This document shows positions 49,526 through 57,721 of a stretch of DNA of 64,000 nucleotides, in pieces. A model generated the notes under the pieces. That model did no database searches. It worked only from the letters and a program-made list of their open reading frames with translations, and was not told where the DNA came from. The DNA is from CALAED01 sp036555725 (GTDB lineage Bacteria; Actinomycetota; Actinomycetes; Streptosporangiales; Streptosporangiaceae): positions 1-64,000 of the forward strand of contig DATBKU010000133.1 in the NCBI GenBank assembly GCA_036555725.1, in the 5' to 3' direction. The position numbers were made by a program, and so were the translations under genes. Within the stretch, counting starts at the first letter, position 1; every line of letters begins with the position of its first letter.

Positions 49526-50008
49526 TCACTTGGGCAGGAGCAGGCGCTGGCCTGGCTGGACGATAGGCGTGGACAGGCTGTTCAGGTCGATGATGCGGCG
49601 GACCGTGATACGCGGGTCGACGTCGGGCCGGGCCCGGGCGGCGATCTCCCACAGCGTGTCGTGGCTGCCGACCACCACGGACCGCAGCCCCTGGGTCTGC
49701 GCCGCCGGCGGCACCCCCGTACGAGCGTCTCGCCCGCCTTTCGACCCGGCCAGCGCGCCGCGCCCCGCGGTCAACCAGAGCCCGCCGAGCAGGATCAGGG
49801 CCGCCAGGACGATCAACACCACCCGGCCGCGCCGGGTCAGCCGTACGCCTGATGACCTGGGCCTTTCTGGGGGACGCCGCCCCGAGAGCGCGGGCCCGCG
49901 ATCGGCATTGGCGATCTCGACGGGCCGATTCCGCGGCACGCGGCAGCCTTGCGGGCGTCGTCGCGGCCCGTGCCGTACCCTCCCGTACGTGTGAGCGGTC
50001 GCACCCAC
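49526..50008 (-). CDS. membrane-anchored LysM protein divergent from lexA (candidate SOS division inhibitor)
   Basis: A 160-residue protein with an N-terminal basic region, one membrane helix (RVVLIVLAALILLGGLWLTAG, about 62-82) and a C-terminal LysM domain (VVVGSHDTLWEIAARARPDVDPRITVRRIIDLN, given in part, ending QPGQRLLLPK) that binds peptidoglycan. The GTG at 50008 follows GAGGGAGG at six bases, which fixes the start. It is transcribed away from lexA across two SOS boxes. This is the layout of yneA in Bacillus and divS in Corynebacterium, whose products delay cell division during DNA damage. The same role here is inference from position and LysM architecture. Confidence 0.85.
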   Translation of the reverse strand: MGATAHTYGRVRHGPRRRPQGCRVPRNRPVEIANADRGPALSGRRPPERPRSSGVRLTRRGRVVLIVLAALILLGGLWLTAGRGALAGSKGGRDARTGVPPAAQTQGLRSVVVGSHDTLWEIAARARPDVDPRITVRRIIDLNSLSTPIVQPGQRLLLPK

Positions 50009-50051
50009 TGTCGGCCTCCCTCGCGTCGATGATCTTCGAATGAAGGTTCGA

Positions 50052-50067
50052 TCGAACGGTTGTACGA
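50052..50067. promoter_or_regulatory. SOS (LexA) box 1
   Basis: TCGAACGGTTGTACGA matches the actinobacterial LexA box TCGAAC-N4-GTTCGA with one mismatch. It lies 44 bases upstream of the divergent LysM gene's GTG and overlaps a GTTCGATCGAAC palindrome. Confidence 0.85.
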
Positions 50068-50107
50068 TGTTGTATCGCACGCCCCCGACAAAACGCGAGC
50101 GTTTTCC

Positions 50108-50123
50108 TCGAACAGTTGTTTGA
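50108..50123. promoter_or_regulatory. SOS (LexA) box 2
   Basis: TCGAACAGTTGTTTGA matches TCGAAC-N4-GTTCGA with one mismatch, 78 bases upstream of the lexA ATG and 56 bases from box 1. Confidence 0.87.
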
Positions 50124-50201
50124 TCATCTGATACGGAAGCGCTAACCTGCATCAACGGGAGCGGAAAATACGGGAGCCACCGCGGGAGGCGAGTGCGACC
50201 T

Positions 50202-50900
50202 ATGAGCAAGATCCATGAAATGCCCGATGGGCCCAGCGACGAGACGGGTCTCACCCAGCGCCAGCGCATGGTGCTCGAGGTGATCCGCGACTCGGTCCAG
50301 CGGCGCGGCTATCCCCCGTCGATGCGAGAGATCGGCGAGGCGGTCGGGCTGACCAGCACGTCCAGCGTGTCGCACCAGCTTCGCACGCTGCAGCGCAAGG
50401 GGTACCTGCGCCGCGACCCCAACCGCCCGCGCGCCGTCGAGGTGCGCGTGCCCGGTCAGCCGACCGTACGCGTCCTGCCCGATTCGTACGAGACGGCCGG
50501 CGGCCAAGAGGCGGCCACTCAGCCCGCACCGGCATACGTGCCGGTCGTCGGCCGGATCGCCGCGGGCGGCCCGATCCTCGCCGAGGAGGCGGTGGAGGAC
50601 ATCTTCGCTCTGCCCAAGCAGCTCATCGGCGAGGGCACCCATTTCCTGCTCAAGGTCAGCGGTGACTCGATGATCGAGGCCGCCATCGCCGACGGCGACT
50701 GGGTGGTCGTCCGGCAGCAGCCCGTGGCCGAAAACGGCGACATCGTCGCGGCGATGATCGACGGCGAGGCGACCGTAAAGACGTTCAAGCGGTCGGACGA
50801 CCACGTCTGGCTGCTCCCGCAGAACGTCTCGTACGAGCCGATCCCCGGTGACGACGCCACGGTCCTCGGACGTGTCGTCGCCGTGCTCCGCAAGGTCTGA
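50202..50900 (+). CDS. lexA: LexA repressor of the SOS response
   Basis: A 232-residue self-cleaving repressor. The winged helix (about 15-80) has QRQRMVLEVIRDSVQRRGYPP and TSTSSVSHQLRTLQRKGYLRRD. The predicted Ala-Gly cleavage site is in VVGRIAAGGPILAEE. The catalytic dyad is Ser in LLKVSGDSMIEAAI and Lys in ATVKTFKR. The ATG at 50202 with GGGAGGCGAG upstream is preferred over the in-frame start at 50193. Two SOS boxes upstream indicate autoregulation and joint control of the LysM gene. Confidence 0.97.
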   Translation: MSKIHEMPDGPSDETGLTQRQRMVLEVIRDSVQRRGYPPSMREIGEAVGLTSTSSVSHQLRTLQRKGYLRRDPNRPRAVEVRVPGQPTVRVLPDSYETAGGQEAATQPAPAYVPVVGRIAAGGPILAEEAVEDIFALPKQLIGEGTHFLLKVSGDSMIEAAIADGDWVVVRQQPVAENGDIVAAMIDGEATVKTFKRSDDHVWLLPQNVSYEPIPGDDATVLGRVVAVLRKV

Positions 50901-51281
50901 CGCCGCCGGCACACCTCGGCAGGGGCATCGCTCCTGCGACTACGCTTACCGCCGCGCCCGGTGAGCCCCTATCGCCGCCCAAGCTATCCCCAAACCGGCT
51001 CTTAAGCCGCCCAAGCCCGATTCGTGACGCTCCCGTCGGCCCACGCCGCCCTTGTCAGCCCGTGGCACCCCCGTATCCGCCTATGGCACACCGCGTCGGC
51101 TCATGCCGCCCGTATCGGCCGTGTCACCCATGTCGGCCCGTGCGACCCCGTGGCGCCCGGGGCCCCTCGTACCAAATCGCGTCCTCGGTGATCCCTGTGC
51201 GCCCTGCCCCCGGTACCGCAGCGCCGTCGCGGGTAGGACTGTGGCGGGCGATCATGTGCAGACCGACCGGGAGCGTGCGCC
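50901..51281. other. intergenic region with degenerate short repeats
   Basis: From about 51025 to 51165 the sequence repeats loosely around CCCGT(A/G)TCGGC-C-TGCC/GTG-C-ACCC with no fixed period. No gene, RNA or clear terminator is supported on either strand. The promoter of the aminotransferase should lie in its right half. Confidence 0.45.
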
Positions 51282-52457
51282 ATGCCGGGCCTCGACGATT
51301 TCGACCTCGATCACCTGCGCAGCCGGCCGGGGATGAAATGGGCCGTCGCCGAGCCGGGCGTGCTGCCCGCCTGGGTGGCCGACATGGACTTCCCCGTCGC
51401 GCCGCCGGTGCGGGCGGCCCTGCAGCGGCGGATCGACAGCGACCTCGGCTACCCGATCTGGACCGATTCCGGGAAGGGCATGCCACTGCCCGAGGCGTTC
51501 GCCGACTACATGGCCCGGCGGTACGGCTTTACACCCGATCCCGCGTACGTCCGTGAGTTCACCGACGTCAAGCAGGCTCTGCAGGTGATCTTGCAGTTGG
51601 CCACCCGGCCCGGCGACCCGGTCGCGTTGCACGTTCCGGCCTATCCGCCGTTCCTGGCGACGCTCACGGCCATGAACCGTCCGCTGGTCCCCATCCCAAT
51701 GGCGGAGACCGACGACGGCTGGGGGTTCGACGCCGAACGGCTCGCCGACGATGTCGACCGCAGTGGCTGCCGCGCGCTGCTGCTCGTCAATCCGCAGAAC
51801 CCGACCGGGCGCGTCTTCCGCCGCGCGGAGTTGCTCCGCATGGCCGAGATCGCGCTCGCGCACGACCTGCTGGTGATCTCGGACGAGATCCATGCCGATC
51901 TGGTGTACGAGCCGTACGCCCACATTCCGTTCGCCTCGCTCGGCACGGAGGTCGCCGAACGTACGGTCACGGTCACCTCGGCGACCAAGGCTTACAACAT
52001 CGCCGGTCTGCGATGCGCCGTCGCGCACGTCGGACCCGCCGGCCTGCGGCGCACCCTCGCCGCCCAGCCGGACGCCCTGTTCGGCGAGATCGGCGTCTTG
52101 GGGGTGGAGGCCACCATCGCGGCGTGGCGGGATGGCGACGGCTGGCTGGCCGAGGTACGGACGGTGCTCGACCGGAACCGGCACCGAATCGTGCAGGCCC
52201 TGCCGCCCGGCGTCGCCTGCCGGCCGCCCGAGGCGACCTACCTCGCCTGGCTCGACTGCCGGCCCCTGGGGATCGGGCCCGACCCGGCGGAGTTCTTCCT
52301 CAAGGAGGCACGGGTGCTGCTCGCCGGCGGCCCGCCGTTCGGGCCGGGCGGCGCAGGCTTCGCACGCCTTAACTTCGCCACGTCGGAGCCGGTCCTCGAG
52401 GAGATCCTGACCCGGATGCGCGACGCCGTCGCCCGCCGCGCCGCCCAGCCGTCCTAG
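51282..52457 (+). CDS. MalY/PatB-type PLP-dependent aminotransferase or beta C-S lyase
   Basis: A 391-residue fold-type I PLP enzyme. Features are GVLPAWVADMDFPVAPPVRAAL, the aromatic substrate block VALHVPAYPPF, LLVNPQNPTGRVF, ISDEIHADLVYEP (PLP Asp) and TSATKAYNIAGLRCA, with the Schiff-base Lys. The AWVADMDF start and ISDEIHADL are typical of MalY/PatB proteins, which cleave cystathionine, but related enzymes are ordinary aminotransferases. ATG at 51282 starts the conserved part. It is convergent with leuS, 34 bases apart. Confidence 0.88.
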   Translation: MPGLDDFDLDHLRSRPGMKWAVAEPGVLPAWVADMDFPVAPPVRAALQRRIDSDLGYPIWTDSGKGMPLPEAFADYMARRYGFTPDPAYVREFTDVKQALQVILQLATRPGDPVALHVPAYPPFLATLTAMNRPLVPIPMAETDDGWGFDAERLADDVDRSGCRALLLVNPQNPTGRVFRRAELLRMAEIALAHDLLVISDEIHADLVYEPYAHIPFASLGTEVAERTVTVTSATKAYNIAGLRCAVAHVGPAGLRRTLAAQPDALFGEIGVLGVEATIAAWRDGDGWLAEVRTVLDRNRHRIVQALPPGVACRPPEATYLAWLDCRPLGIGPDPAEFFLKEARVLLAGGPPFGPGGAGFARLNFATSEPVLEEILTRMRDAVARRAAQPS

Positions 52458-52491
52458 CTGTCCGCCGCCCAGCCGCCCTGCAACCGCAGGT

Positions 52492-55011
52492 TCAGGCCGG
52501 GACGATGTTGACGATCTTGGGGGCGCGGACGATGACCTTGCGGACGTCGCGGCCCTCCAGCGCCGCCTGCACCTTCGACGAGGCCAGCGCCAGCCGCTCC
52601 AGCTCGTCCTCGGCGATGTCCGGCGGGATCTCCAGCCGGTCGCGTACCTTGCCCGCGACCTGAACGACGCAGGTCACCGATTCGCGGACGAGCAGGGCCG
52701 GCTCGGCGACCGGCCATCCGGCCCTGGCCACCGAAGCCGTACGGCCCAGCTGCTCCCACATCTCTTCGGCGGTGTACGGGGCGACCAGCGACAGCATGAT
52801 CGCCAGGGTCTCCACGGCCTCGCGTACGGCCGGATCGGCCGGCCCGGGCCCGGAGTCGATGGCCTTACGGGCGGCCGAGGTCAGCTCCATCATCCGGGCG
52901 ATCGCGACGTTGTACCGATGCGAGTCGGTCAGCCTGGTGGCCTCGTCGATCGTGCGGTGGGTGACCTTGCGCAGTGCCTCGTCGCCGGACGAGAAGCCGG
53001 TCCCGGGGGCGGACGTCACTTCCCCGGCCAGCCGGTGCGCCCGGGTCAGGAACTTGACCATGCCGGTCGGCGACACGTCGGCCCAGTCGATGTCGTCCTC
53101 CGGCGGCCCAGCGAAGATCATCGCCAGCCGTACCGCGTCGACGCCGTACTGGTCGATCTGCTCGCCCAGGTCGACGCCGTTGCCCAGCGACTTCGACATC
53201 GCCGCGCCCCGGTTGATGACCTGCCCCTGGTTGACCAGCCGGCGGAACGGCTCGGTGAAGTCGATCATGCCCATGTCGTACAGCACCTTGGTGAAGAACC
53301 GGCTGTACAGCAGGTGCAGGATCGCGTGCTCGACGCCGCCCGTGTACTGGTCGGCGGGCATCCAGCGGCGCACCTTCTCGATGTCGAACGGCCCGTCGTC
53401 GTACGACGGCGAGCAGTACCGGAAGAAGTACCACGAGGAGTCGACGAAGGTGTCCATCGTGTCGCTGTCGCGCCGCGCCGGGCCGGAGCACTTGGGGCAG
53501 GCGACGTTGACCCAGTCATCGGCCGCCGCCAGCGGGGAGACGCCCTTGGGGGCCAGGTCGGCGCCGCGCAGGTTGTCGGGCAGCCGTACCGGCAGGTCGG
53601 CGTCGGGCACCGGCACCTCACCGCAGTCATCGCAGTGGATGATCGGGATCGGCGTGCCCCAGAACCGCTGCCGGGAGATCAGCCAGTCGCGCAGCCGGTA
53701 GTTCACGGCCGCCTTGCCCAGCCCCTTGTTCGCCAGGATCTCGGTGATCCGCTGGATCGCGTCGGTCTTGGTCAGCCCGTTGATCGGGCCGGAGTTGATC
53801 AGCGTGCCCTCGCCGGGCGTCGCCACGCCGGTCTCGGCCGGGTCCGGCCCGCCGGTCTCGACGACGACGCGCACCGGCAGCCCGAACTTCAGCGCGTAGT
53901 CCAGGTCGCGCTGGTCGTGCGCGGGCACCGCCATGATCGCGCCGTGCCCGTACTCGGCCAGCACGTAGTCGGACGCCCACACTGGGATGCGCTCGCCGTT
54001 GACCGGGTTGATCGCGTGCACGCCCAGGAAGACGCCGGTCTTCTCGCGCTCGGTGGACAGCCGCTCGATCTCGCTCTCGCGCGAGACCTCTTCCTTGTAC
54101 GCCTCGAACTCGGCGTGCCGGTCGGGGGCGCAGATCTCCTCGGCCAGCGGCGCGTCGGCGGCCACGACGAAGAACGTGGCGCCGTACAGCGTGTCGGGGC
54201 GGGTGGTGTAAACCGTGACCGGCTCGGCCCTGCCCTCGATCTCGAACTGGACGTCCGCGCCCTCGGACCGGCCGATCCAGTTGCGCTGCATGGTCAGCAC
54301 GCGCTCCGGCCAGTCCAGCCCGGCCATGTCGTCCAGCAGCCGGTCGGCGTACTCAGTGATCTTGAAGTACCACTGGGTCAGCACGCGCCGCTCGACCAGC
54401 GAACCGCACCGCTCACAGCGCCCGGCGATGACCTGCTCGTTGGCCAGCACGGTCTGGTCCTGCGGGCACCAGTTGACGTAGCCGCCCTTGCGGTAGGCCA
54501 GCCCGCGCTCGTACAGGCGCAGGAACAGCCACTGGTTCCACTTGTAGTACTCGGGGTCGGACGTGTGCAGCCGCCGCGACCAGTCGAACGAGACCGCGTA
54601 GCGCCGGAAGGACGCCGCCTGGGTATCGATGTTCTCGTACGTCCACTCCGCCGGGTGCGAGTTGCGCTTGATCGCGGCGTTCTCGGCGGGCAGGCCGAAG
54701 GAGTCCCAGCCGATGGGATGGAGCACGTTGAAGCCCTTTTGGAACCAGTATCGCGCCACCACGTCGCCGATGGCGAACGCCTCGGCGTGCCCCATGTGCA
54801 GGTCACCGGACGGATACGGGAACATGTCCAGCGCGTACCGGCGCTCCCGCTCGTCGGCGGGGTCGTCGCTCGCCGCGAAGGGGTTCAGCTCCGCCCAGCG
54901 GGCCTGCCACTTGTCCTGGACCGCCCGCGGGTCGTACTGCTCATCGGTGCTCAACGTCGCTACTCCGGTCTTATATACGGGTCGTTTGGCTGCCAAGAAC
55001 TGCCGGGACAT
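52492..55011 (-). CDS. leuS: leucyl-tRNA synthetase
   Basis: Charges tRNA-Leu. The 839-residue product has the HIGH-type motif in FPYPSGDLHMGHAEAFAIGD, an editing CP1 insertion (about 250-430; TTRPDTLYGATFFVVA, YGHGAIMAVPAHDQRD), zinc-type Cys pairs (CERCGSLV; CDDCGE; CPKCSG) and the second active-site motif as GAAMSKSLGN, so the first Lys of KMSKS is replaced by Ala. The ATG at 55011 has GAGGGG seven bases upstream, inside a hairpin. A TTG at 54954 (GGAG upstream) would give 820 residues and begin at the conserved STDEQYDPRAVQDKW. A leader with rare Leu codons lies upstream. Confidence 0.96.
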   Translation of the reverse strand: MSRQFLAAKRPVYKTGVATLSTDEQYDPRAVQDKWQARWAELNPFAASDDPADERERRYALDMFPYPSGDLHMGHAEAFAIGDVVARYWFQKGFNVLHPIGWDSFGLPAENAAIKRNSHPAEWTYENIDTQAASFRRYAVSFDWSRRLHTSDPEYYKWNQWLFLRLYERGLAYRKGGYVNWCPQDQTVLANEQVIAGRCERCGSLVERRVLTQWYFKITEYADRLLDDMAGLDWPERVLTMQRNWIGRSEGADVQFEIEGRAEPVTVYTTRPDTLYGATFFVVAADAPLAEEICAPDRHAEFEAYKEEVSRESEIERLSTEREKTGVFLGVHAINPVNGERIPVWASDYVLAEYGHGAIMAVPAHDQRDLDYALKFGLPVRVVVETGGPDPAETGVATPGEGTLINSGPINGLTKTDAIQRITEILANKGLGKAAVNYRLRDWLISRQRFWGTPIPIIHCDDCGEVPVPDADLPVRLPDNLRGADLAPKGVSPLAAADDWVNVACPKCSGPARRDSDTMDTFVDSSWYFFRYCSPSYDDGPFDIEKVRRWMPADQYTGGVEHAILHLLYSRFFTKVLYDMGMIDFTEPFRRLVNQGQVINRGAAMSKSLGNGVDLGEQIDQYGVDAVRLAMIFAGPPEDDIDWADVSPTGMVKFLTRAHRLAGEVTSAPGTGFSSGDEALRKVTHRTIDEATRLTDSHRYNVAIARMMELTSAARKAIDSGPGPADPAVREAVETLAIMLSLVAPYTAEEMWEQLGRTASVARAGWPVAEPALLVRESVTCVVQVAGKVRDRLEIPPDIAEDELERLALASSKVQAALEGRDVRKVIVRAPKIVNIVPA

Positions 55012-55016
55012 GAAAG

Positions 55017-55067
55017 GACCCCTCGCGCAGGAGGGGTCGCCGCGTTGACTCGATCCGTCAACGCGGC
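55017..55067 (-). promoter_or_regulatory. two back-to-back hairpins in the leuS leader
   Basis: On the leuS strand, GCCGCGTTGAC (7-base loop) GTCAACGCGGC forms a perfect 11-bp stem (55067-55039). It is followed with no gap by GACCCCTC (6-base loop) GAGGGGTC, a perfect 8-bp stem (55038-55017). The second 3' arm contains the GAGGGG ribosome site of the ATG at 55011. A short Leu-codon ORF ends three bases before the first stem. This could be an attenuator or a translation-blocking switch. Confidence 0.7.
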
Positions 55068-55070
55068 CGG

Positions 55071-55121
55071 CTAAGGAGCAGCCTGGCTCGCATACATCAA
55101 GACTAGCGCAATCGCAAGCAC
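55071..55121 (-). CDS. putative leucine leader peptide of leuS
   Basis: A 16-codon frame from GTG 55121 reads MLAIALVLMYASQAAP and stops at TAG 55071, three bases before the leuS leader hairpins. Its three Leu codons are CTT, CTA and TTG, all rare in this genome where CTC and CTG dominate. Ribosome stalling there at low Leu-tRNA would alter folding of the hairpins. No clear ribosome site precedes the GTG, and the frame is open further upstream, so the exact start is unsure. Confidence 0.5.
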   Translation of the reverse strand: MLAIALVLMYASQAAP

Positions 55122-55319
55122 GGCGCGGGCGCACAGGCGCCCGCCGGCCGTCGAGCCCGCGCACAGCGGCCCCCGTCGTCCCACGCACCCGTCTGTACTC
55201 CTGTTGTCAGCCGGGCCGGACGGACGGAGGCGCAGCAGGTGATCAACGATCGCGGATACGCTGGCGCGGACCGGACAACCGGTCGGGAACACGACGTCTC
55301 GAACGGAACACGAAAACCA

Positions 55320-55850
55320 GTGGTCACGCTCCGCAGCACCGCCTGCCGCCGCCTCACCCCGATGGTGGCGTGCCTCGTGATGGTCGCGGGGGCGGCGGCC
55401 GGGGGGTGTGCCGTCCACAACCCGACCGACCTGGCCCAGCGCCGGCCGGCGACCCCGGCGGCGACCTCGGGTACCGTGCCCGCGGGCTCGGCGACGTCGT
55501 TCGACTCACACGGGGCGGTGCGGCTGCTCGCCAAGCTTGGGTACGGCAAGGCCCGGCCGCGGCAGATTCCGCCGGGGCCACTGCGCGCCTTCGTGGCCTC
55601 GTGCCGGAACGCCACGACGACGCCGTGCCTGAACATCTTCTTCTTCTACGGCGACAAGTACGCGGGCGCCGCGTTCGCCCGGCCGCAATCGAAGCTGTCC
55701 ATCAAGAAGCAGGACGGACGGATCGTACGGACGGCGGTTCCGGGACCGAAGGGCGGCTTCCGCAACGTCCGCTACATATGGACCGGGCAGGAGGTCATCG
55801 GCCTGGCCAACACGGGCACGGTGCCGCTGGTCCGCGTCCCGGCCCACTGA
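55320..55850 (+). CDS. putative lipoprotein of unknown function
   Basis: A 176-residue secreted protein from GTG 55320. The signal region RRLTPMVACLVMVAGAAAGGC ends in a lipobox-like AGGC, so lipid attachment at that Cys is likely. The mature part (NATTTPCLNIFFFYGDKYAG, SIKKQDGRIVRTAVPGPKGG, VRYIWTGQEVIGL) resembles small actinobacterial lipoproteins of the LppP/LprE type, though I do not place it in a family with confidence. The frame is open upstream to 55239. It precedes another secreted or anchored protein on the same strand, 121 bases away. Confidence 0.65.
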   Translation: MVTLRSTACRRLTPMVACLVMVAGAAAGGCAVHNPTDLAQRRPATPAATSGTVPAGSATSFDSHGAVRLLAKLGYGKARPRQIPPGPLRAFVASCRNATTTPCLNIFFFYGDKYAGAAFARPQSKLSIKKQDGRIVRTAVPGPKGGFRNVRYIWTGQEVIGLANTGTVPLVRVPAH

Positions 55851-55971
55851 CCCCCGGACGGGGCCCCCGGTTGATCTCGTGCGGAACCGGTCCCGACGGG
55901 GCCGGCGTTCTGTACATTTCGATGACAGAGGCTGCCCCGACTTACCGACGTTCGCACGAGGTGGGCTGACC

Positions 55972-56772
55972 GTGACCGCACCCGCGCAGTACCCTCCGGC
56001 GCAGGCTCCGGAACGCCGACGGCACCGGACGGAACGGCGCGGCAAACGGGGGGTGCTGATCGGCACCGGCGCCGCGGTCGGCGCCGTAGTGATCGCGGCC
56101 GCCGTCGTCGCGGTGGTGGCGCTGCGGGACCGGTCGCCGTCCGGCCCGGACCCGTTCGCCGGCTCCTATCCCGTGGTCGGCGCCTCGTCGTTGCCGTCGG
56201 CCGGGATCACCTGGCAGCCCACGGGCCGGGCGGCCGGGCCGCTGAAGCGCTTCTCCGGCCGGGCGTCCCCGGTCATCGGCAAGATCGTCGATCAGAAGAC
56301 CGGCCTCGCGTACGCCAAGCTCGGCGCGCCGTGGAAACCCCTCACCGGTATCGGCCCGCATACCGGCGGCATGGAGTGGAACGCCAACTCGGGCAAGCCC
56401 AACTTCCACTGGTGGGCCGGGTTCTACTCCGGCCCGCTCGACGAAGACTTCGTCCCGGCCGCCAAGGGCCCGAACGGGCTGCGCGCCGCCGCGGAGCTGA
56501 CGGCGGTCAAGTGGGCCAAGACGTACGACGGCACGACGAGGCCGATCGCCGGGCAGGCCATGAAGGTGAGCGGCCGGAACGCCTGGCTTGCCGGTTATCG
56601 CGTACTAACCCCGAACTCGCACGACAAGATCCCGGAGCGGGCCGTCGTCTTCGTCGTGGTCAACGCCGGGCGGGCCGTGCCCAGCGTGTTCGAGGTGACG
56701 GCGGCGAAGCCGAAGTACCAGATACTGCCCGACTTCAACACCCTGATCAGCTCACTTCGGGTGATTCGTTAG
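55972..56772 (+). CDS. single-pass membrane protein of unknown function
   Basis: A 266-residue protein. A basic, Pro-rich cytoplasmic start (APERRRHRTERRGKR) leads to one membrane helix (GVLIGTGAAVGAVVIAAAVVAVVAL, about 25-50) and a 210-residue external domain (GITWQPTGRAAGPLKRFSGRA, GGMEWNANSGKPNFHWWAGFYSGPL, FNTLISSLRVI). GAGGTGGG precedes the GTG at 55972. I do not recognise the external domain. Its TAG overlaps the TAA of the convergent regulator gene. Confidence 0.68.
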   Translation: MTAPAQYPPAQAPERRRHRTERRGKRGVLIGTGAAVGAVVIAAAVVAVVALRDRSPSGPDPFAGSYPVVGASSLPSAGITWQPTGRAAGPLKRFSGRASPVIGKIVDQKTGLAYAKLGAPWKPLTGIGPHTGGMEWNANSGKPNFHWWAGFYSGPLDEDFVPAAKGPNGLRAAAELTAVKWAKTYDGTTRPIAGQAMKVSGRNAWLAGYRVLTPNSHDKIPERAVVFVVVNAGRAVPSVFEVTAAKPKYQILPDFNTLISSLRVIR

Positions 56773-57620
56773 GAGCGCGCTCCTAGCCGCTGGGTGCCCA
56801 CGACGCGAAGCAGCCGGAGCGCCTCGTACGACCTCGTTCCCGGGGCCGCGGTGTAGAGCACGAGCCGCTGGTCGACGTCGGGTACGTGCAGCACGTCGCA
56901 GTGCAGCTCGATCGACCCGACGACGGGATGGATCATCCGCTTGGTGGTGCTCCGCCGTACGGTGACGTCGCGCTCGGCCCACAGCCGTACGAACGTCTCG
57001 CTCCGCGCGCGCAGGTCGGCGACGAGCCGCCGGATGCCTGGGTCGCCGGGATAGCGCGCCGCGGCGGCGCGCAGGTCGGCCACCGCCTCGCGGGCGAAGT
57101 CCCCGTGCTCGTCGTCATCGTCGTCGAGGAGGTGCGCCGCGTACGGCTGGGCGAAGAACCAGCGGATCGGGTTGCGCTCCTCGGGCCGCAACGTGGCGAA
57201 GTCGACCATGAGCGCGGACGCCATCGCGTTCCACGCGAGGATGTCGTACTTCGCGTCGAGGACGTACGCCGGGGTGTCGTCGAGCCGGTCGAGCAGCAGC
57301 AATATCCCTTGCGGCACGTCCTGGGGCGGGCCGGGCGGTGGGCCCGGCTGCTCGCCGGCGAGGTTGAACAGGTAGGCCCGCTCGCCGTCGGTGAGCCGCA
57401 GCGCGCGGGCGATGGCGGCGAGCACCTGCCGGGACGGCCGCGGCCCGCGCGCCTGCTCCAGCCTGATGTAGTAGTCGACCGACATGCCGGCGAGGCCCGC
57501 CACCTCCTCGCGGCGCAGCCCGGGCGTACGGCGGCGTACGCCCGGCGCGAGGCCGACGTCCTGCGGCTGCACTCGGGCGCGCCGCGAGCGCAGGAAGCCG
57601 GCGAGCTCGGCTCGGTCCAC
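56769..57620 (-). CDS. XRE/MmyB-type helix-turn-helix transcriptional regulator
   Basis: A 283-residue regulator. The N-terminal helix-turn-helix (about 1-75) has the characteristic RRRTPGLRREEVAGLAGMS and VDYYIRLEQARGPRPSRQVL. The C-terminal half is an MmyB-like PAS-related ligand domain (PAYVLDAKYDILAWNAMASAL, RNPIRWFFAQP, HPVVGSIELHCDVLHVPD), proposed to bind fatty acids in this family. GTG 57620 gives the canonical VDRAELAGFL start; GTG 57647 is an alternative. It is divergent from the SDR gene at 57722 and probably regulates it. Confidence 0.93.
   Translation of the reverse strand: MDRAELAGFLRSRRARVQPQDVGLAPGVRRRTPGLRREEVAGLAGMSVDYYIRLEQARGPRPSRQVLAAIARALRLTDGERAYLFNLAGEQPGPPPGPPQDVPQGILLLLDRLDDTPAYVLDAKYDILAWNAMASALMVDFATLRPEERNPIRWFFAQPYAAHLLDDDDDEHGDFAREAVADLRAAAARYPGDPGIRRLVADLRARSETFVRLWAERDVTVRRSTTKRMIHPVVGSIELHCDVLHVPDVDQRLVLYTAAPGTRSYEALRLLRVVGTQRLGARS
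56770..56785. terminator. 16-bp palindrome at overlapping convergent stops
   Basis: TAGGAGCGCGCTCCTA is a perfect palindrome containing the stop codon of the rightward membrane protein. It could act as a bidirectional stop signal, but there is no T-run and no loop. Confidence 0.35.
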
Positions 57621-57721
57621 CTCTTCAGTCTGCCCCGAGCCGCGCACGCCAGGGTGGTACGGCCGATCCCAGGCTCGGGTGGTCTCTGGTGGGTTCGTAC
57701 GGCCGCGACCAGCCTGGACGC

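Noticed and set aside
50046..50057. GTTCGATCGAAC palindrome as a third SOS box
   Set aside because: It has the half-sites in inverted order with the wrong spacing; the adjacent TCGAAC-N4-GTACGA is the better LexA site.
55017..55330. T-box riboswitch for leuS
   Set aside because: No TGGnACCGCG-like T-box sequence or stem I features could be found; a leader peptide explains the layout better.
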